A stretch of DNA of 64,000 bases from Candidatus Koribacter versatilis Ellin345 (lineage in GTDB: Bacteria > Acidobacteriota > Terriglobia > Terriglobales > Acidobacteriaceae), in the NCBI RefSeq assembly GCF_000014005.1, contig NC_008009.1:3100001-3164000 (forward strand). Direction: 5' to 3'. Shown here piece after piece: positions 54,701-62,412 of this stretch (its first letter is position 1; the number at the start of each line of letters is the position of its first letter). Position numbers and translations under genes: made by a program. The notes beneath the pieces were generated by a model, which was not told the origin of the DNA, searched no databases, and worked only from the letters and a program-made list of their open reading frames with translations.

Positions 54701-55123
54701 CTCGCGAGTTGGGCCAACGATCCCAACGGCCCCGGCGGCGTGAGCTTCGGCGATTGCAGCACGCCCGGCACCGGCGCAACTCCAAATCAGTGCCTCAGCG
54801 CTGGTTCATTCCTTGGTCCCGGTGCGGAATCCTCGTTCGGCAACGTTAGCCGCAACGCCTTCCGCGGCCCCGGCTACTTCGATAGCGACTTCAACGCCAT
54901 GAAGAACTTCAACCTCACCGAACGCGTGAAGCTGCGCGTCGGCGCGAACTTCTTCAACATCTTCAACCACCCCAACTTCCAAAACCCGGTCAACGACATC
55001 GCCTCAGGATCGTTCGGCCAGATCCTGGCCACGGTCTCCCCCGCCACCAGCCCCTACGGATCCTTCCAGGGCGCCGGCGTCTCAGGCCGCTTGATCCAGT
55101 TGGAAGCCCACATCCAGTTCTAA
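51704..55123 (+). CDS. Giant TonB-dependent receptor-like outer membrane protein
   Basis: The 1139-residue protein starts at TTG 51704 (9 nt after GGAG; ATG 51725 is an alternative). It has a signal peptide (FWALAFPLLLLLTSFSVAQ). A carboxypeptidase-regulatory-like domain follows at about 30-120 (DVSGTVTDPSGAVVPNSKVE). A plug-like region at about 125-260 and a large beta-barrel part come next, with the C-terminal Phe typical of outer-membrane barrels (EAHIQF). This Oar-like architecture is characteristic of Acidobacteriota. It probably imports or binds a large substrate; no SusD partner is present. A terminator follows. Confidence 0.9.
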   Translation: MKGRPARMKLKFWALAFPLLLLLTSFSVAQNVVTGDVSGTVTDPSGAVVPNSKVELKSSETGFDKVVTTSNAGDFRFSLLKPGPYTITISNSSFTTVTRHLTVNLGQITNASTALSVGASTTTVEVSGEAPLLQTENGNIATTFDSRAVAQLPNPGGDITYYAQTAPGIAMNTSGGGYGNFSAFGLPATSNLFTENGNDENDPFLNLNNSGSSNLLLGKNEIQEVAVVTNGYTGQYGRMAGANVNYTTKSGTNQYHGSATYDWNGGVMNANEWFNKGQGNPRPFANSNQWGADFGGPIVKNKTFFYVDTEGIRYILPSTQNIYMPTPAFATSVLANIGANSPSQLPFYQQMMGLYQSSAPYGQMKPFNASPASATDNTGGCGDISASTGFGAGNPCVGYFLASGKNLNKEWLLTARVDQNIGTKDVLFGRFKMDRGTQPTSTDIINNDLFGSHSVQPSYEGQLNETHTFSPNMVNSLILSGQWYSAIFVRNSGEPAGLAALPYSSVLFGANPLSTLGGTSTPDYFFPQGRNVTQYQITDDLSYTKGRHELKVGANVRRNDISNYDVQTLTSGFLNFGSMADFYNGAVNINNGDYFYQAFSNANRVPLAIYSLGVYAQDTWKVKPNLTLTLAIRADRNSNAVCQTDCYANLAAPFDSLSHDSTIPYNQAINTGLHRPFYDIEAAAIQPRFGFSYNPSFAHNTVLRGGIGLFSDLYPGVLLDNIIQNPPNYNSFLTYGMGSGVTAAPGLATSASSLAAQSNSSFLTGFANGATLADITATNRFFTPPNVFSPAGTIHNPKYIEWNFQIQQEIGASNVLSLNYVGNHGYDLLINNPGLNINNAGLALANVPDVSPDIRFGTVTGLASDGISNYNGLVTSFSHRFSRGFQAQVNYTWSHALDELTSLPATPYNYGEAASITTQLDPNCLRCLNYASSDADVRHNLTFNYVWDLPFKFGNRFVNQVLGGWQFAQTLFLRSGTPYSVIDTAAANQLSGSFSGGTFLASWANDPNGPGGVSFGDCSTPGTGATPNQCLSAGSFLGPGAESSFGNVSRNAFRGPGYFDSDFNAMKNFNLTERVKLRVGANFFNIFNHPNFQNPVNDIASGSFGQILATVSPATSPYGSFQGAGVSGRLIQLEAHIQF

Positions 55124-55161
55124 CGCGTGTCGCATCGTTAGATTGCTGAACTCACAAACCA

Positions 55162-55188
55162 GGGCGCTCGCAAGAGCGCCCCTTTTTT
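55162..55188 (+). terminator. Rho-independent terminator of the first receptor gene
   Basis: An 8-bp stem, GGGCGCTC and GAGCGCCC with loop GCAA, is followed by six T residues. It lies about 40 bp after the stop codon. Confidence 0.88.
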
Positions 55189-55261
55189 CTTCTCCGCTTG
55201 TTTAGGGCATCCGCTTTTTCTCAGGCCTTCCGCTTTGTATTCAGGCTTTCCCGGTTTGTAT

Positions 55262-55775
55262 CAGGGCATCGCTTCAGCGATGCCGAAAGCCGCCCCTTCC
55301 CCGGGTTTGTATCAGGGCATCGCTTTAGCGATGCCGAAAGCCGCCCCTTCCCCGGGTTTTGTGTCAGGGCATCGCTTTAGCAATGCCGAAAGCCACAGCT
55401 TCCCGGTTTGTATCAGGGCATCGCTTCAGCGATGCCGAAAACCACCCCTTCCCCGGGTTTGTGTCAGGGCATCGCTTCAGCAATGCCGAAAGCCACAGCT
55501 TCCCGGTTTGTATCAGGGCATCGCTTCAGCGATGCCGAAAACCACCCCTTCCCCGGGTTTGTGTCAGGGCATCGCTTCAGCAATGCCGAAAGCCACAGCT
55601 TCCCGGTTTGTATCAGGGCATCGCTTCAGCGATGCCGAAAACCACCCCTTCCCCGGGTTTGTGTCAGGGCATCGCTTCAGCAATGCCGAAAGCCACAGCT
55701 TCCCGGTTTGTATCAGGGCATCGCTTCAGCGATGCCGAAAACCGCCACCAAAACTATTCGGGGCTTTAGCCCCTG
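55262..55775. repeat. Ten-unit palindrome array with 100-bp higher-order period
   Basis: Ten units start with TCAGGGCATCGCTTCAGC at 55262, 55312, 55364, 55413, 55464, 55513, 55564, 55613, 55664 and 55713. Each contains an 8-bp stem GGCATCGC-TTCA-GCGATGCC (some with TTTA). Units 3, 5, 7 and 9 carry GCAATGCC, which leaves one mismatch. Units 4-5, 6-7 and 8-9 form an exact 100-bp period (55413, 55513, 55613, 55713). The array ends with GGGGCTTTAGCCCC, as in the isolated copies. All three forward frames are nearly free of stops because of the repeat; no gene is inferred. Confidence 0.92.
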
Positions 55776-55799
55776 CCGCCTCCATCGCCTCCGTACCAT

Positions 55800-56300
55800 C
55801 CGTCGTTAATCCATCCCGTAACCCCCTCGTGAAGCCGACACCACGTTCATCACTCCGAGACCGCGCTTCATCCCCAATTTTGCCACCGCTCTACTCTTTT
55901 CCGTAGGCTCCACATTCAGGAACTATGAATTCCCATACAAATACGCCCTCTACTTCGCCCTTGGCATAGCCAAAAGTATCGCCCTACGAACACCAAAGTG
56001 GTGCGTCAACTAGCCACTGTTCGAAAGAACACCCCTTTCATTGACCTTCTCTCCTCTATCGCGGCCTCCAAGTCCCCCCTGAGCGCCTTAACAGTCCCCA
56101 CGCTTCATTTTCCCTACGGATTCACATACCGTTACACAGAAGTGCCTGTCAATAACAAGGCTAAGTCTTTCCCTTTCAACCACTCTGTCCCGCTACTACT
56201 TCGGACGCCAAATTGCATCCGCCCCCGCCAGCACCCTCAGCTCGCTTTTGTACGGGTGTGTGCTCGCACCAAACATACAACTGAATAGTAGGAGGCTCGA
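55800..56300 (+). promoter_or_regulatory. 500-bp C-rich, G-poor leader of the second giant receptor gene
   Basis: No gene is recognised. In 55921-56220 C is about 36% and G about 15%. The composition resembles the leader of the first receptor although the sequences do not obviously align. A weak ORF at 55998-56288 is attributed to the bias. A strong AGGAGG lies before the ATG at 56301. Confidence 0.45.
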
Positions 56301-59300
56301 ATGAGCAAGACTCGGAGGCAGGTCCAAGTCTTGATGTTGATGTTCTCTATCCTCTTCTTCGTTAGCGCCCTGTTCGCCCAGGAAACTACGGGCGGTTTGC
56401 AAGGCACTGTCAAAGACCCGAGTGGCGCCGTCGTTCCTGGCGCAAAGGTCGTCCTCACTGCCCCTAATCTTCCGGGCTCAAAAGAAACCACGAGCGACTC
56501 CAACGGCTATTACCGCTTAACCAACCTTCCACCCTCCACCTACACCGTCACCGTCAACAAAGAAAATTTCGCAACTCTCAAGCGTGAAGGCGTGACCATC
56601 GAAGTCGGCCACCTCCCCACCCTTGATCTACCTCTACAAGTGGGCGGGAGCGGCACCGTCGTCGAAGTCACCGAAGAAGCGCCGCTGATCGACGTGACCA
56701 GTACGCGGACCATGACGAACATCACCCAGGACGTCATTCAAGACGTTCCCCACGGGCGTTCATTCCAGTCCGTGATTCAGTTCGCTCCGTCCGCTCGCAA
56801 CGAGCCTCTGGCCGGCAATGCCGTGCAAAGTAACGGCAGCGGCGGTTCCTCGCCCGGCAGCACCACCAACGGCAGCGATCACGGATTCCAGGTTGCCGGC
56901 GGTTCTGATTCCGAGAACTCCTACCTCGTCGAAGGCCAGGAGACCGCCAACATCATCGGCGGCTACTCGCACACCAACGTTCCCTTCGATTTCATTCAGG
57001 AAGTGCAGACCAAGAGCTCTGGCATCGAAGCGGAGCACGGCGGCGCACTCGGTGGCGTAGTCAACGTCATCATGAAGAAAGGCACCAACCAGTATCACGG
57101 CACCGCGTTCTTGCAGTTTGAGAACGACTCCATGGACGGATCTCCAGTCGCATACTCGCGTTACGATCCGCAATCCTCTGGAACCCCGCTCTCCTGGGGC
57201 ACCGCCGATCCGGCCTACCAGAACTACCAACCGATCAAGCCGCACACCAGCGACTTCTTCCCTGGCTTCACCTTCGGTGGGCCGATCTGGAAGGACAAGA
57301 TTTTTGGTTTCCTCGCCTTCAACCCTGAGATGAACCGCTACGAACGCTTCGTGAACTACGGGCCTTCCGCTGGTGGAATTCTGCCGTTCAGCACCAACAC
57401 CAACACCTACTACACGACCGCGCGTATCGATTCCACGATCACCCAAAAGATCCGCGTTTACGGATCGTGGCTCTATCAGTATCAGCGTCAGAACGGCCAG
57501 GCACTGCCCGGCTCTGACTCCGTCAATGGGCTCTTCAACGTGAGCTCCGGCTGTTATGGAAGAACCGACCAGCCCTGTTCAACGGGAATCCCTACGTTTG
57601 CCTTCGCTCACAACCTCGGGTACGCAGCACCGAACAGCACAACCAATGTCGGCGCTGATTGGACCATCACCAACACCTTGGTCTCCACCACCCGTTTTGG
57701 ATACTACTTCGAGAACTATCACGACTTCGGATATCCAACCACCGGCACGATCGACGCGTTCTCAAGCAGCGGTACCGGAACGACTGAGGACACCAACGGC
57801 AATCTCATCAGTAACTCGGCTCCGCAGTTGGCGCACGACACTGGTTTCTTCAATCTTGCCCAAAATCAGAACTTCACCACCCACAATGCGAACAAGGCAA
57901 TCCAGTTCGATCAGGACATTGCCTGGTTCAAATCTGGTTGGGGTGGAACCCATAACTTTAAGTTCGGGTACCAGATGAATCGGCTCTCGAACGACATCAA
58001 CCAGCACTACAACACGCCGTACGTTTCGGTCTACCCCGGCACCGCTGTCCCCTACAGCCCGCAAGGCAAGACCGGCGGCGACAACTGTGCGACGGTTGAA
58101 GGGATCACCGGTTCCAGCGATTGCGTCGGTACCTACGGTGTGGTAAACGTTCTGGATTACGGCTCCAGCGGCAAAGCGACCAGCTACAACCACGCTTTCT
58201 TCGCCCAGGATGCATGGACGATCGGGCACGGCATCACCATCAACGCCGGCATCCGTTTCGAGCATGAATACCTGCCCGCTGAGAATCAGCCCAGTGGTTC
58301 CAGTTCCAAGCCGATCAACTTCGGGTGGGGAGACAAGATCGCACCCCGTATTGGCGCGGCATGGGATGTCTTTAAAGACGGCCGCATGAAGGTCTTCGGC
58401 AGCTATGGTCAGTTCTACGACCAAATGAAGCTGAACCTTGCCATCAGCTCATACGGCGGCCAGTATTGGCAGAACTGCTATTACGCCCTGATGACCCCGG
58501 ACCTCAGCTCTGTCAGCCCGATCTTCGACGGCAGCAATCGCTATTGTTCCGGTCCAGACTCATCTAGCCAGGCGAACTTTGCGACTCCGCCTACGTCTAG
58601 TCAGTTGATCTTCCTTGAGAACCAGAACTTCCGTACCTTCCCCACGAGTTGCTCCACTTGTAGCTCGAGCGCTGAAGGCACGGCCCCTGGTATCAAGCCC
58701 TATAAACAGCACGAATCCGTTTTCGGTGTGGATTACGAGATCAGCCGCAGACTTGGCTTCGAAGCACGTTGGGACCGCCGTCGCGTCGACAACGTGATCG
58801 AGGATTCAGCCATCTACAACTCCAACGTCGGCGAGACGTTCGTCATCGTCAACCCCGGTGAGGGCGTCGACTCAACCTTCTCGAAGTTCTGGAGCTTCCT
58901 CTATCCTGGAGCTCCCCTCACTGCGGCAGATTGCGCTCCCAACCCTTGCCCCGGCAACATCGTCAAAGCGTCTCGTGCGTATGACGGCCTGGAGTTCCGC
59001 CTGACCAAAGCCCAAAGCAATCACTGGTTCGGCATGTTCTCCTACACGTACAGCAAGCTGCGTGGCAACTACACCGGTCTCACCAGCACCGACGTCGCTG
59101 ATGGCGGCGGTGGCCGGAATGCTCCCAACAACAGCCGTTCGTTCGACGAGCCGATGTTCTCCTGGAACGCCCTCGGCGGTTCCTCGAGTGGCCTGCTCCC
59201 GACCGACCGTCCGAATGCCTTCAAGGGCTACGCTTATTACGAGCTGCCTTGGCTGAAGCACTTCACAACTGACTTCGGTATCTTCCAGTTTGCGTATAGC

Positions 59301-59867
59301 GGAACCCCGCTCACCAGCTACGCTGACGTGGGCTACGGATTCCCCGGCGCATTCCCGGTAGACATCGTGGATCGCGGCAAGTGGGTTGACATAACCCAGG
59401 ATCCAACGACCGGTGCAATCTCGGTCAGCAATCCGTACACTCGCCGCACGCCGTGGTACACGCAAACTGATTTCAACCTGCAGCAGACCTGGAAGATCAG
59501 CGAAAGCAAGGCGCTGAGCTTCTCAGCAACCTTCACCAACCTCTGGAACCAGCACGCGACCGTCTCCTATGGCCAGCAGGTTGATTCCAACTTCACCCAA
59601 CAGTGGATCAACCCGCAGAACGCGGGTTGCGGTACTGCCAATCAGGGCCTGTTCGGCGATCCGCTCGGCGGTGACTGTTACGTATTCGACGGAGCAGTAG
59701 CCTACGCGGCGTACGCTCAGCCTTACGACTACAAGGCGCTGCTCAACCAGTCCGCTCTGATTTCGCAGAACGGCGGCGGACCGATCACGAACAACACCCA
59801 GTATGGCAAGCCGTACCTCTTCCAACAGCCCCGTGGCATCCGCCTCGGACTGCGTTTCACCTTCTAG
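56301..59867 (+). CDS. Second giant TonB-dependent receptor-like protein
   Basis: The 1188-residue protein starts at ATG 56301 after AGGAGG. A signal peptide (LMLMFSILFFVSALFAQ) precedes a carboxypeptidase-regulatory-like domain at about 28-115 (GGLQGTVKDPSGAVVPGAKV). Plug-like text follows at about 120-265 (DVIQDVPHGRSFQSVIQFAP, EAEHGGALGGVVNVIMKKGT). The barrel ends RLGLRFTF, with the C-terminal Phe. No clear TonB box is seen, as is common for the Oar group. It is a paralogue of the receptor at 51704 in architecture but diverged in the barrel. It likely handles large soil polymers or their fragments. Confidence 0.9.
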   Translation: MSKTRRQVQVLMLMFSILFFVSALFAQETTGGLQGTVKDPSGAVVPGAKVVLTAPNLPGSKETTSDSNGYYRLTNLPPSTYTVTVNKENFATLKREGVTIEVGHLPTLDLPLQVGGSGTVVEVTEEAPLIDVTSTRTMTNITQDVIQDVPHGRSFQSVIQFAPSARNEPLAGNAVQSNGSGGSSPGSTTNGSDHGFQVAGGSDSENSYLVEGQETANIIGGYSHTNVPFDFIQEVQTKSSGIEAEHGGALGGVVNVIMKKGTNQYHGTAFLQFENDSMDGSPVAYSRYDPQSSGTPLSWGTADPAYQNYQPIKPHTSDFFPGFTFGGPIWKDKIFGFLAFNPEMNRYERFVNYGPSAGGILPFSTNTNTYYTTARIDSTITQKIRVYGSWLYQYQRQNGQALPGSDSVNGLFNVSSGCYGRTDQPCSTGIPTFAFAHNLGYAAPNSTTNVGADWTITNTLVSTTRFGYYFENYHDFGYPTTGTIDAFSSSGTGTTEDTNGNLISNSAPQLAHDTGFFNLAQNQNFTTHNANKAIQFDQDIAWFKSGWGGTHNFKFGYQMNRLSNDINQHYNTPYVSVYPGTAVPYSPQGKTGGDNCATVEGITGSSDCVGTYGVVNVLDYGSSGKATSYNHAFFAQDAWTIGHGITINAGIRFEHEYLPAENQPSGSSSKPINFGWGDKIAPRIGAAWDVFKDGRMKVFGSYGQFYDQMKLNLAISSYGGQYWQNCYYALMTPDLSSVSPIFDGSNRYCSGPDSSSQANFATPPTSSQLIFLENQNFRTFPTSCSTCSSSAEGTAPGIKPYKQHESVFGVDYEISRRLGFEARWDRRRVDNVIEDSAIYNSNVGETFVIVNPGEGVDSTFSKFWSFLYPGAPLTAADCAPNPCPGNIVKASRAYDGLEFRLTKAQSNHWFGMFSYTYSKLRGNYTGLTSTDVADGGGGRNAPNNSRSFDEPMFSWNALGGSSSGLLPTDRPNAFKGYAYYELPWLKHFTTDFGIFQFAYSGTPLTSYADVGYGFPGAFPVDIVDRGKWVDITQDPTTGAISVSNPYTRRTPWYTQTDFNLQQTWKISESKALSFSATFTNLWNQHATVSYGQQVDSNFTQQWINPQNAGCGTANQGLFGDPLGGDCYVFDGAVAYAAYAQPYDYKALLNQSALISQNGGGPITNNTQYGKPYLFQQPRGIRLGLRFTF

Positions 59868-59888
59868 TTTCAAACTTGCAGTACTTTT

Positions 59889-59920
59889 GGGAGCCGGTTC
59901 GCCGGTTCCCTTCTTTTTGC
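59889..59920 (+). terminator. Rho-independent terminator of the second receptor gene
   Basis: A 9-bp stem, GGGAGCCGG and CCGGTTCCC (one G-T wobble) with loop TTCG, is followed by TTCTTTTT. It lies 21 bp after the stop codon. Confidence 0.85.
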
Positions 59921-60004
59921 CCGTTTGATCTCGCCCCGTTTGATCGCGCTGTGTGCGGCGTCACGATAAAGCCCGAACGCCCCTCCGACAGGCCGCAGGC
60001 CGAT

Positions 60005-60172
60005 GAGGCTCTTCAGCACGACGCGCCCACCGGGGTCCCCACCGAGCGCCGCTCTTGCGCTTGGTGGGGGCGGTCGAGCGTCGTGAACGGCGCCCTCAAG
60101 ATCCCCAAGCCCCTTCAGGGGCGGCGCGGCCTCTGCTCGCGATGTGCCAGCTTCGCGAGCCGCTGCGATCAC
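60005..60172. repeat. Structured dispersed element (second copy of 48177-48290)
   Basis: The element shares AGCACGACGCG, AGCGTCGTGAA, GGCGGCGCGGCC and GCCAGCTTCGCGAG with the copy at 48177-48290. Its middle hairpin is GCCCCTTCAGGGGC (60110-60123) against GCCTCTTCAGAGGC in the other copy, a compensatory pair change. The first hairpin has an extra 12-bp stem inserted in its loop (CCCCACCGAGCGC...GCGCTTGGTGGGG). Confidence 0.78.
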
Positions 60173-60426
60173 TCAGAATTCCTCACCACGCCACCGAAAT
60201 GCCCTAAGAATGGTGCATTTCTGCCATTCCGCGACCGTCGCGAAACGGGGCCCAGGCACCCAAATCACCGGTGTTCTGAGGAGAAAATACGGGGGCAAAA
60301 TCGACGCGCAAACCGTGTCTCGCGGAAAATGTGAGCTCGTTCGAGCGCCTATCCATGCGGGTTTGCGCAATTATCTTCGGGGTTTGTGGTAAGTTATCCT
60401 CGTAATCTACCTGTTTTCTGGAATAA

Positions 60427-60452
60427 CAAAACCCGCCTAATGGCGGGTTTTG
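60427..60452 (-). terminator. Rho-independent terminator of ctpA
   Basis: The perfect 11-bp inverted repeat CAAAACCCGCC-TAAT-GGCGGGTTTTG lies 21 bp beyond the ctpA stop codon, and on the minus strand it ends in GGGTTTTG followed by TTATT. The symmetry also allows function in the other direction. Confidence 0.85.
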
Positions 60453-60472
60453 TTGAAACTACAGCCACTTAC

Positions 60473-62089
60473 CTACTGGTTCTGGTTCGCTGCAACCTTC
60501 GCACCTGACGCAGTCGCGGTCCCCGCGGATTTCTCCGCAATCGTCTTCCGCGCGTTGTCCGCCAGTTGCTTCGCCTGGGGCAGTAAGTCCAAGCCTTTCA
60601 ACACCATCGGGTCGGTCTCCGCATGGACGCGAAGCCCTTCCTGCGCACCGAACTGGTTCACGAAAAGTTCCGCCTTGATGTTGCCGCGAATCCATTCGTC
60701 GTTGTCCTTCAGCTCCGCCTCGTTGAACGCAATCTTCTGCTCATCGAGGAACTTCCGGAACTCCTGCATCACCGCATCATCCACGTTAAATCCTTTATCT
60801 ACCGTGTGATGCAGCGCCATGTAGTGTTTCGAGAAGTTGAAGAACGCGTACTTGATGAGCAGGCGATCCTGGAAGGGATTGCCTTTTTGCGGAGCAATTT
60901 TCACGTCGGGCGTAATGCCGCCGCCGCCGTAAACCGTTCGCCCACTATCAGTTAGCTTCACTTCCTTGTTGGCGTTGTTATCGTTGTCGGCGGGGTTGTA
61001 GTAGTAGTCGTAAAGCGACACGCCCGCGTATTCACGCTGGATCAGGCGTCCGCTCGGCGTGTAGTAGTGCGCGGTGGTCAGCGCCAAACCGGTGTTCTCC
61101 GAAAGCGGATAAACCGTTTGTACTAAACCCTTTCCGAACGTGGTTTCGCCGGCGATCAGGCCGCGATCGTGGTCCTGGATCGCGCCGCTGACAATCTCAG
61201 CTGCCGAGGCGGTGCCGCGATTGACCAGCACTACCAGCGGATAATCGCGCCCATTGTTGCCGTGCGGCGCGCGGTAGATCTTCTCCGGGCTGCTGCGGCC
61301 GTGGTGCGAGACGATGACCTGTCCCTTCTTCAGGAACTTGTCGGCCACGCCCACGCCTTCGCTCAACAGGCCGCCGGGGTTCTGGCGCAGGTCGAGGATC
61401 AGGCCTTTCAAATCGCCCATCTGGTCGAGGGCTTCCTGCACTTCGTGCTCGGTCGTTTCCTGGAAGCCGGAGACGTGCATGTAGCCAATGCCCGGACGAA
61501 TCATGAAGTGAACATCTACGGAGTAGCGAGGAATCTCGTCGCGAATGACGCTGAACTCGAGCGGCTTTTCGCTGCCCTCGCGGATGACCGCGATGCGAAC
61601 CGTGGTGCCCTTCGGCCCTTTAAGCAGGTCAGCGACGTCACTGGTGCTCATGTTGTCGGTGGGCTTGCCGTCCACGGCGATGATGACGTCACCGGGGCGG
61701 ATACCGGCGCGGTAGGCCGGCGCGCCCGCGAACGGCGCGATTACGATGACCTTGTTATTGCGCGGGCCAACCTGCATACCGACGCCGTAGTATTTGCCGC
61801 GCTGCTCTTCACGCAGCAGGGCGTATTGCTTCGGGTCGAAGAAATTGGAGTGCGGATCGAGGACGCGAAGCATGCCAGGGATGGCGCCGTTGTAGATGGC
61901 TTTATCGGCGCTGACCGGTTCCGCGTAATTCTGCTCGACAACGTCGTAGACGCTGGAGAAGGTGCGCAGATCGTCGCGAATTTCGTTGTCGCTGGCGCCA
62001 GTGATCTTCTGTCCGAAGAGCATGCCGAGGCAGCCGCAAGCGAGGAGAATCAATACAACAAGGAAGATAGTGCGACGTGAACTACGCAT
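60473..62089 (-). CDS. ctpA: C-terminal processing protease (peptidase S41)
   Basis: The 538-residue protein starts at ATG 62089 with AAGGA 6 nt upstream, and has one N-terminal signal or anchor helix (RRTIFLVVLILLACGCLGML). A PDZ domain spans about 100-180 (AYRAGIRPGDVIIAVDGKPT). The catalytic dyad is Ser295 in RGTASAAEIVS and Lys320 in TTFGKGLVQT, with the 25-residue spacing typical of tail-specific proteases. The C-terminal 150 residues are helical and family-specific. It processes or degrades periplasmic proteins. A strong terminator follows. Confidence 0.93.
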   Translation of the reverse strand: MRSSRRTIFLVVLILLACGCLGMLFGQKITGASDNEIRDDLRTFSSVYDVVEQNYAEPVSADKAIYNGAIPGMLRVLDPHSNFFDPKQYALLREEQRGKYYGVGMQVGPRNNKVIVIAPFAGAPAYRAGIRPGDVIIAVDGKPTDNMSTSDVADLLKGPKGTTVRIAVIREGSEKPLEFSVIRDEIPRYSVDVHFMIRPGIGYMHVSGFQETTEHEVQEALDQMGDLKGLILDLRQNPGGLLSEGVGVADKFLKKGQVIVSHHGRSSPEKIYRAPHGNNGRDYPLVVLVNRGTASAAEIVSGAIQDHDRGLIAGETTFGKGLVQTVYPLSENTGLALTTAHYYTPSGRLIQREYAGVSLYDYYYNPADNDNNANKEVKLTDSGRTVYGGGGITPDVKIAPQKGNPFQDRLLIKYAFFNFSKHYMALHHTVDKGFNVDDAVMQEFRKFLDEQKIAFNEAELKDNDEWIRGNIKAELFVNQFGAQEGLRVHAETDPMVLKGLDLLPQAKQLADNARKTIAEKSAGTATASGAKVAANQNQ

Positions 62090-62412
62090 CGGCCGTCCTT
62101 CAGGGGTGGAATGCACCATTGACGAGGCATCCGCTCAGGGTAATCGGAGTATAACCGAATTTCGGGCACCAGGAAGTCAACAAAGGTGCACCCTTCTGAG
62201 ATGCTGGGGATGAACCTTAGGGTGCGAGAAATCGGGTACTTCCCTCCGTTCTGACGAGCGGCAATCCGAGTTGTAAGCGGGAAATAACTAATCATTTGGG
62301 ACGTGACGGCTCATGAAGCTTGTTCGTCTGTCTTCGCCGCTCGTGAAGGGCAAAACGATAAATACTCGGCATGCCCTATCATGTTGCGCAAGGAGCGGTA
62401 TCCATCCCCATC
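62090..62412. other. Intergenic region between ctpA and the glycoside hydrolase
   Basis: No gene is supported. It contains the divergent control regions of ctpA and the family 9 hydrolase. An in-frame ATG at 62371, preceded by an AT-rich hexamer (TAAATA at 62359-62364), could be an earlier start of the hydrolase. No repeat family is seen. Confidence 0.5.

Noticed and set aside
55262-55775. CRISPR array
   Set aside because: The units are near-identical throughout and there are no unique spacers. No cas genes are present. It is a palindrome repeat array.
55235-55906. Long overlapping forward ORFs of repetitive peptides across the palindrome array
   Set aside because: All three frames are open only because the repeat contains no stop triplets. 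The peptides (GIASAMPK, SGHRFSDAE, RASLQRCRK) are the same DNA read in three frames, and no ribosome binding site is present.
55998-56288. Possible leader peptide ORF before the second receptor
   Set aside because: It lies in a G-poor leader where stop codons are rare by composition. No ribosome binding site is visible and no homology pattern is seen.
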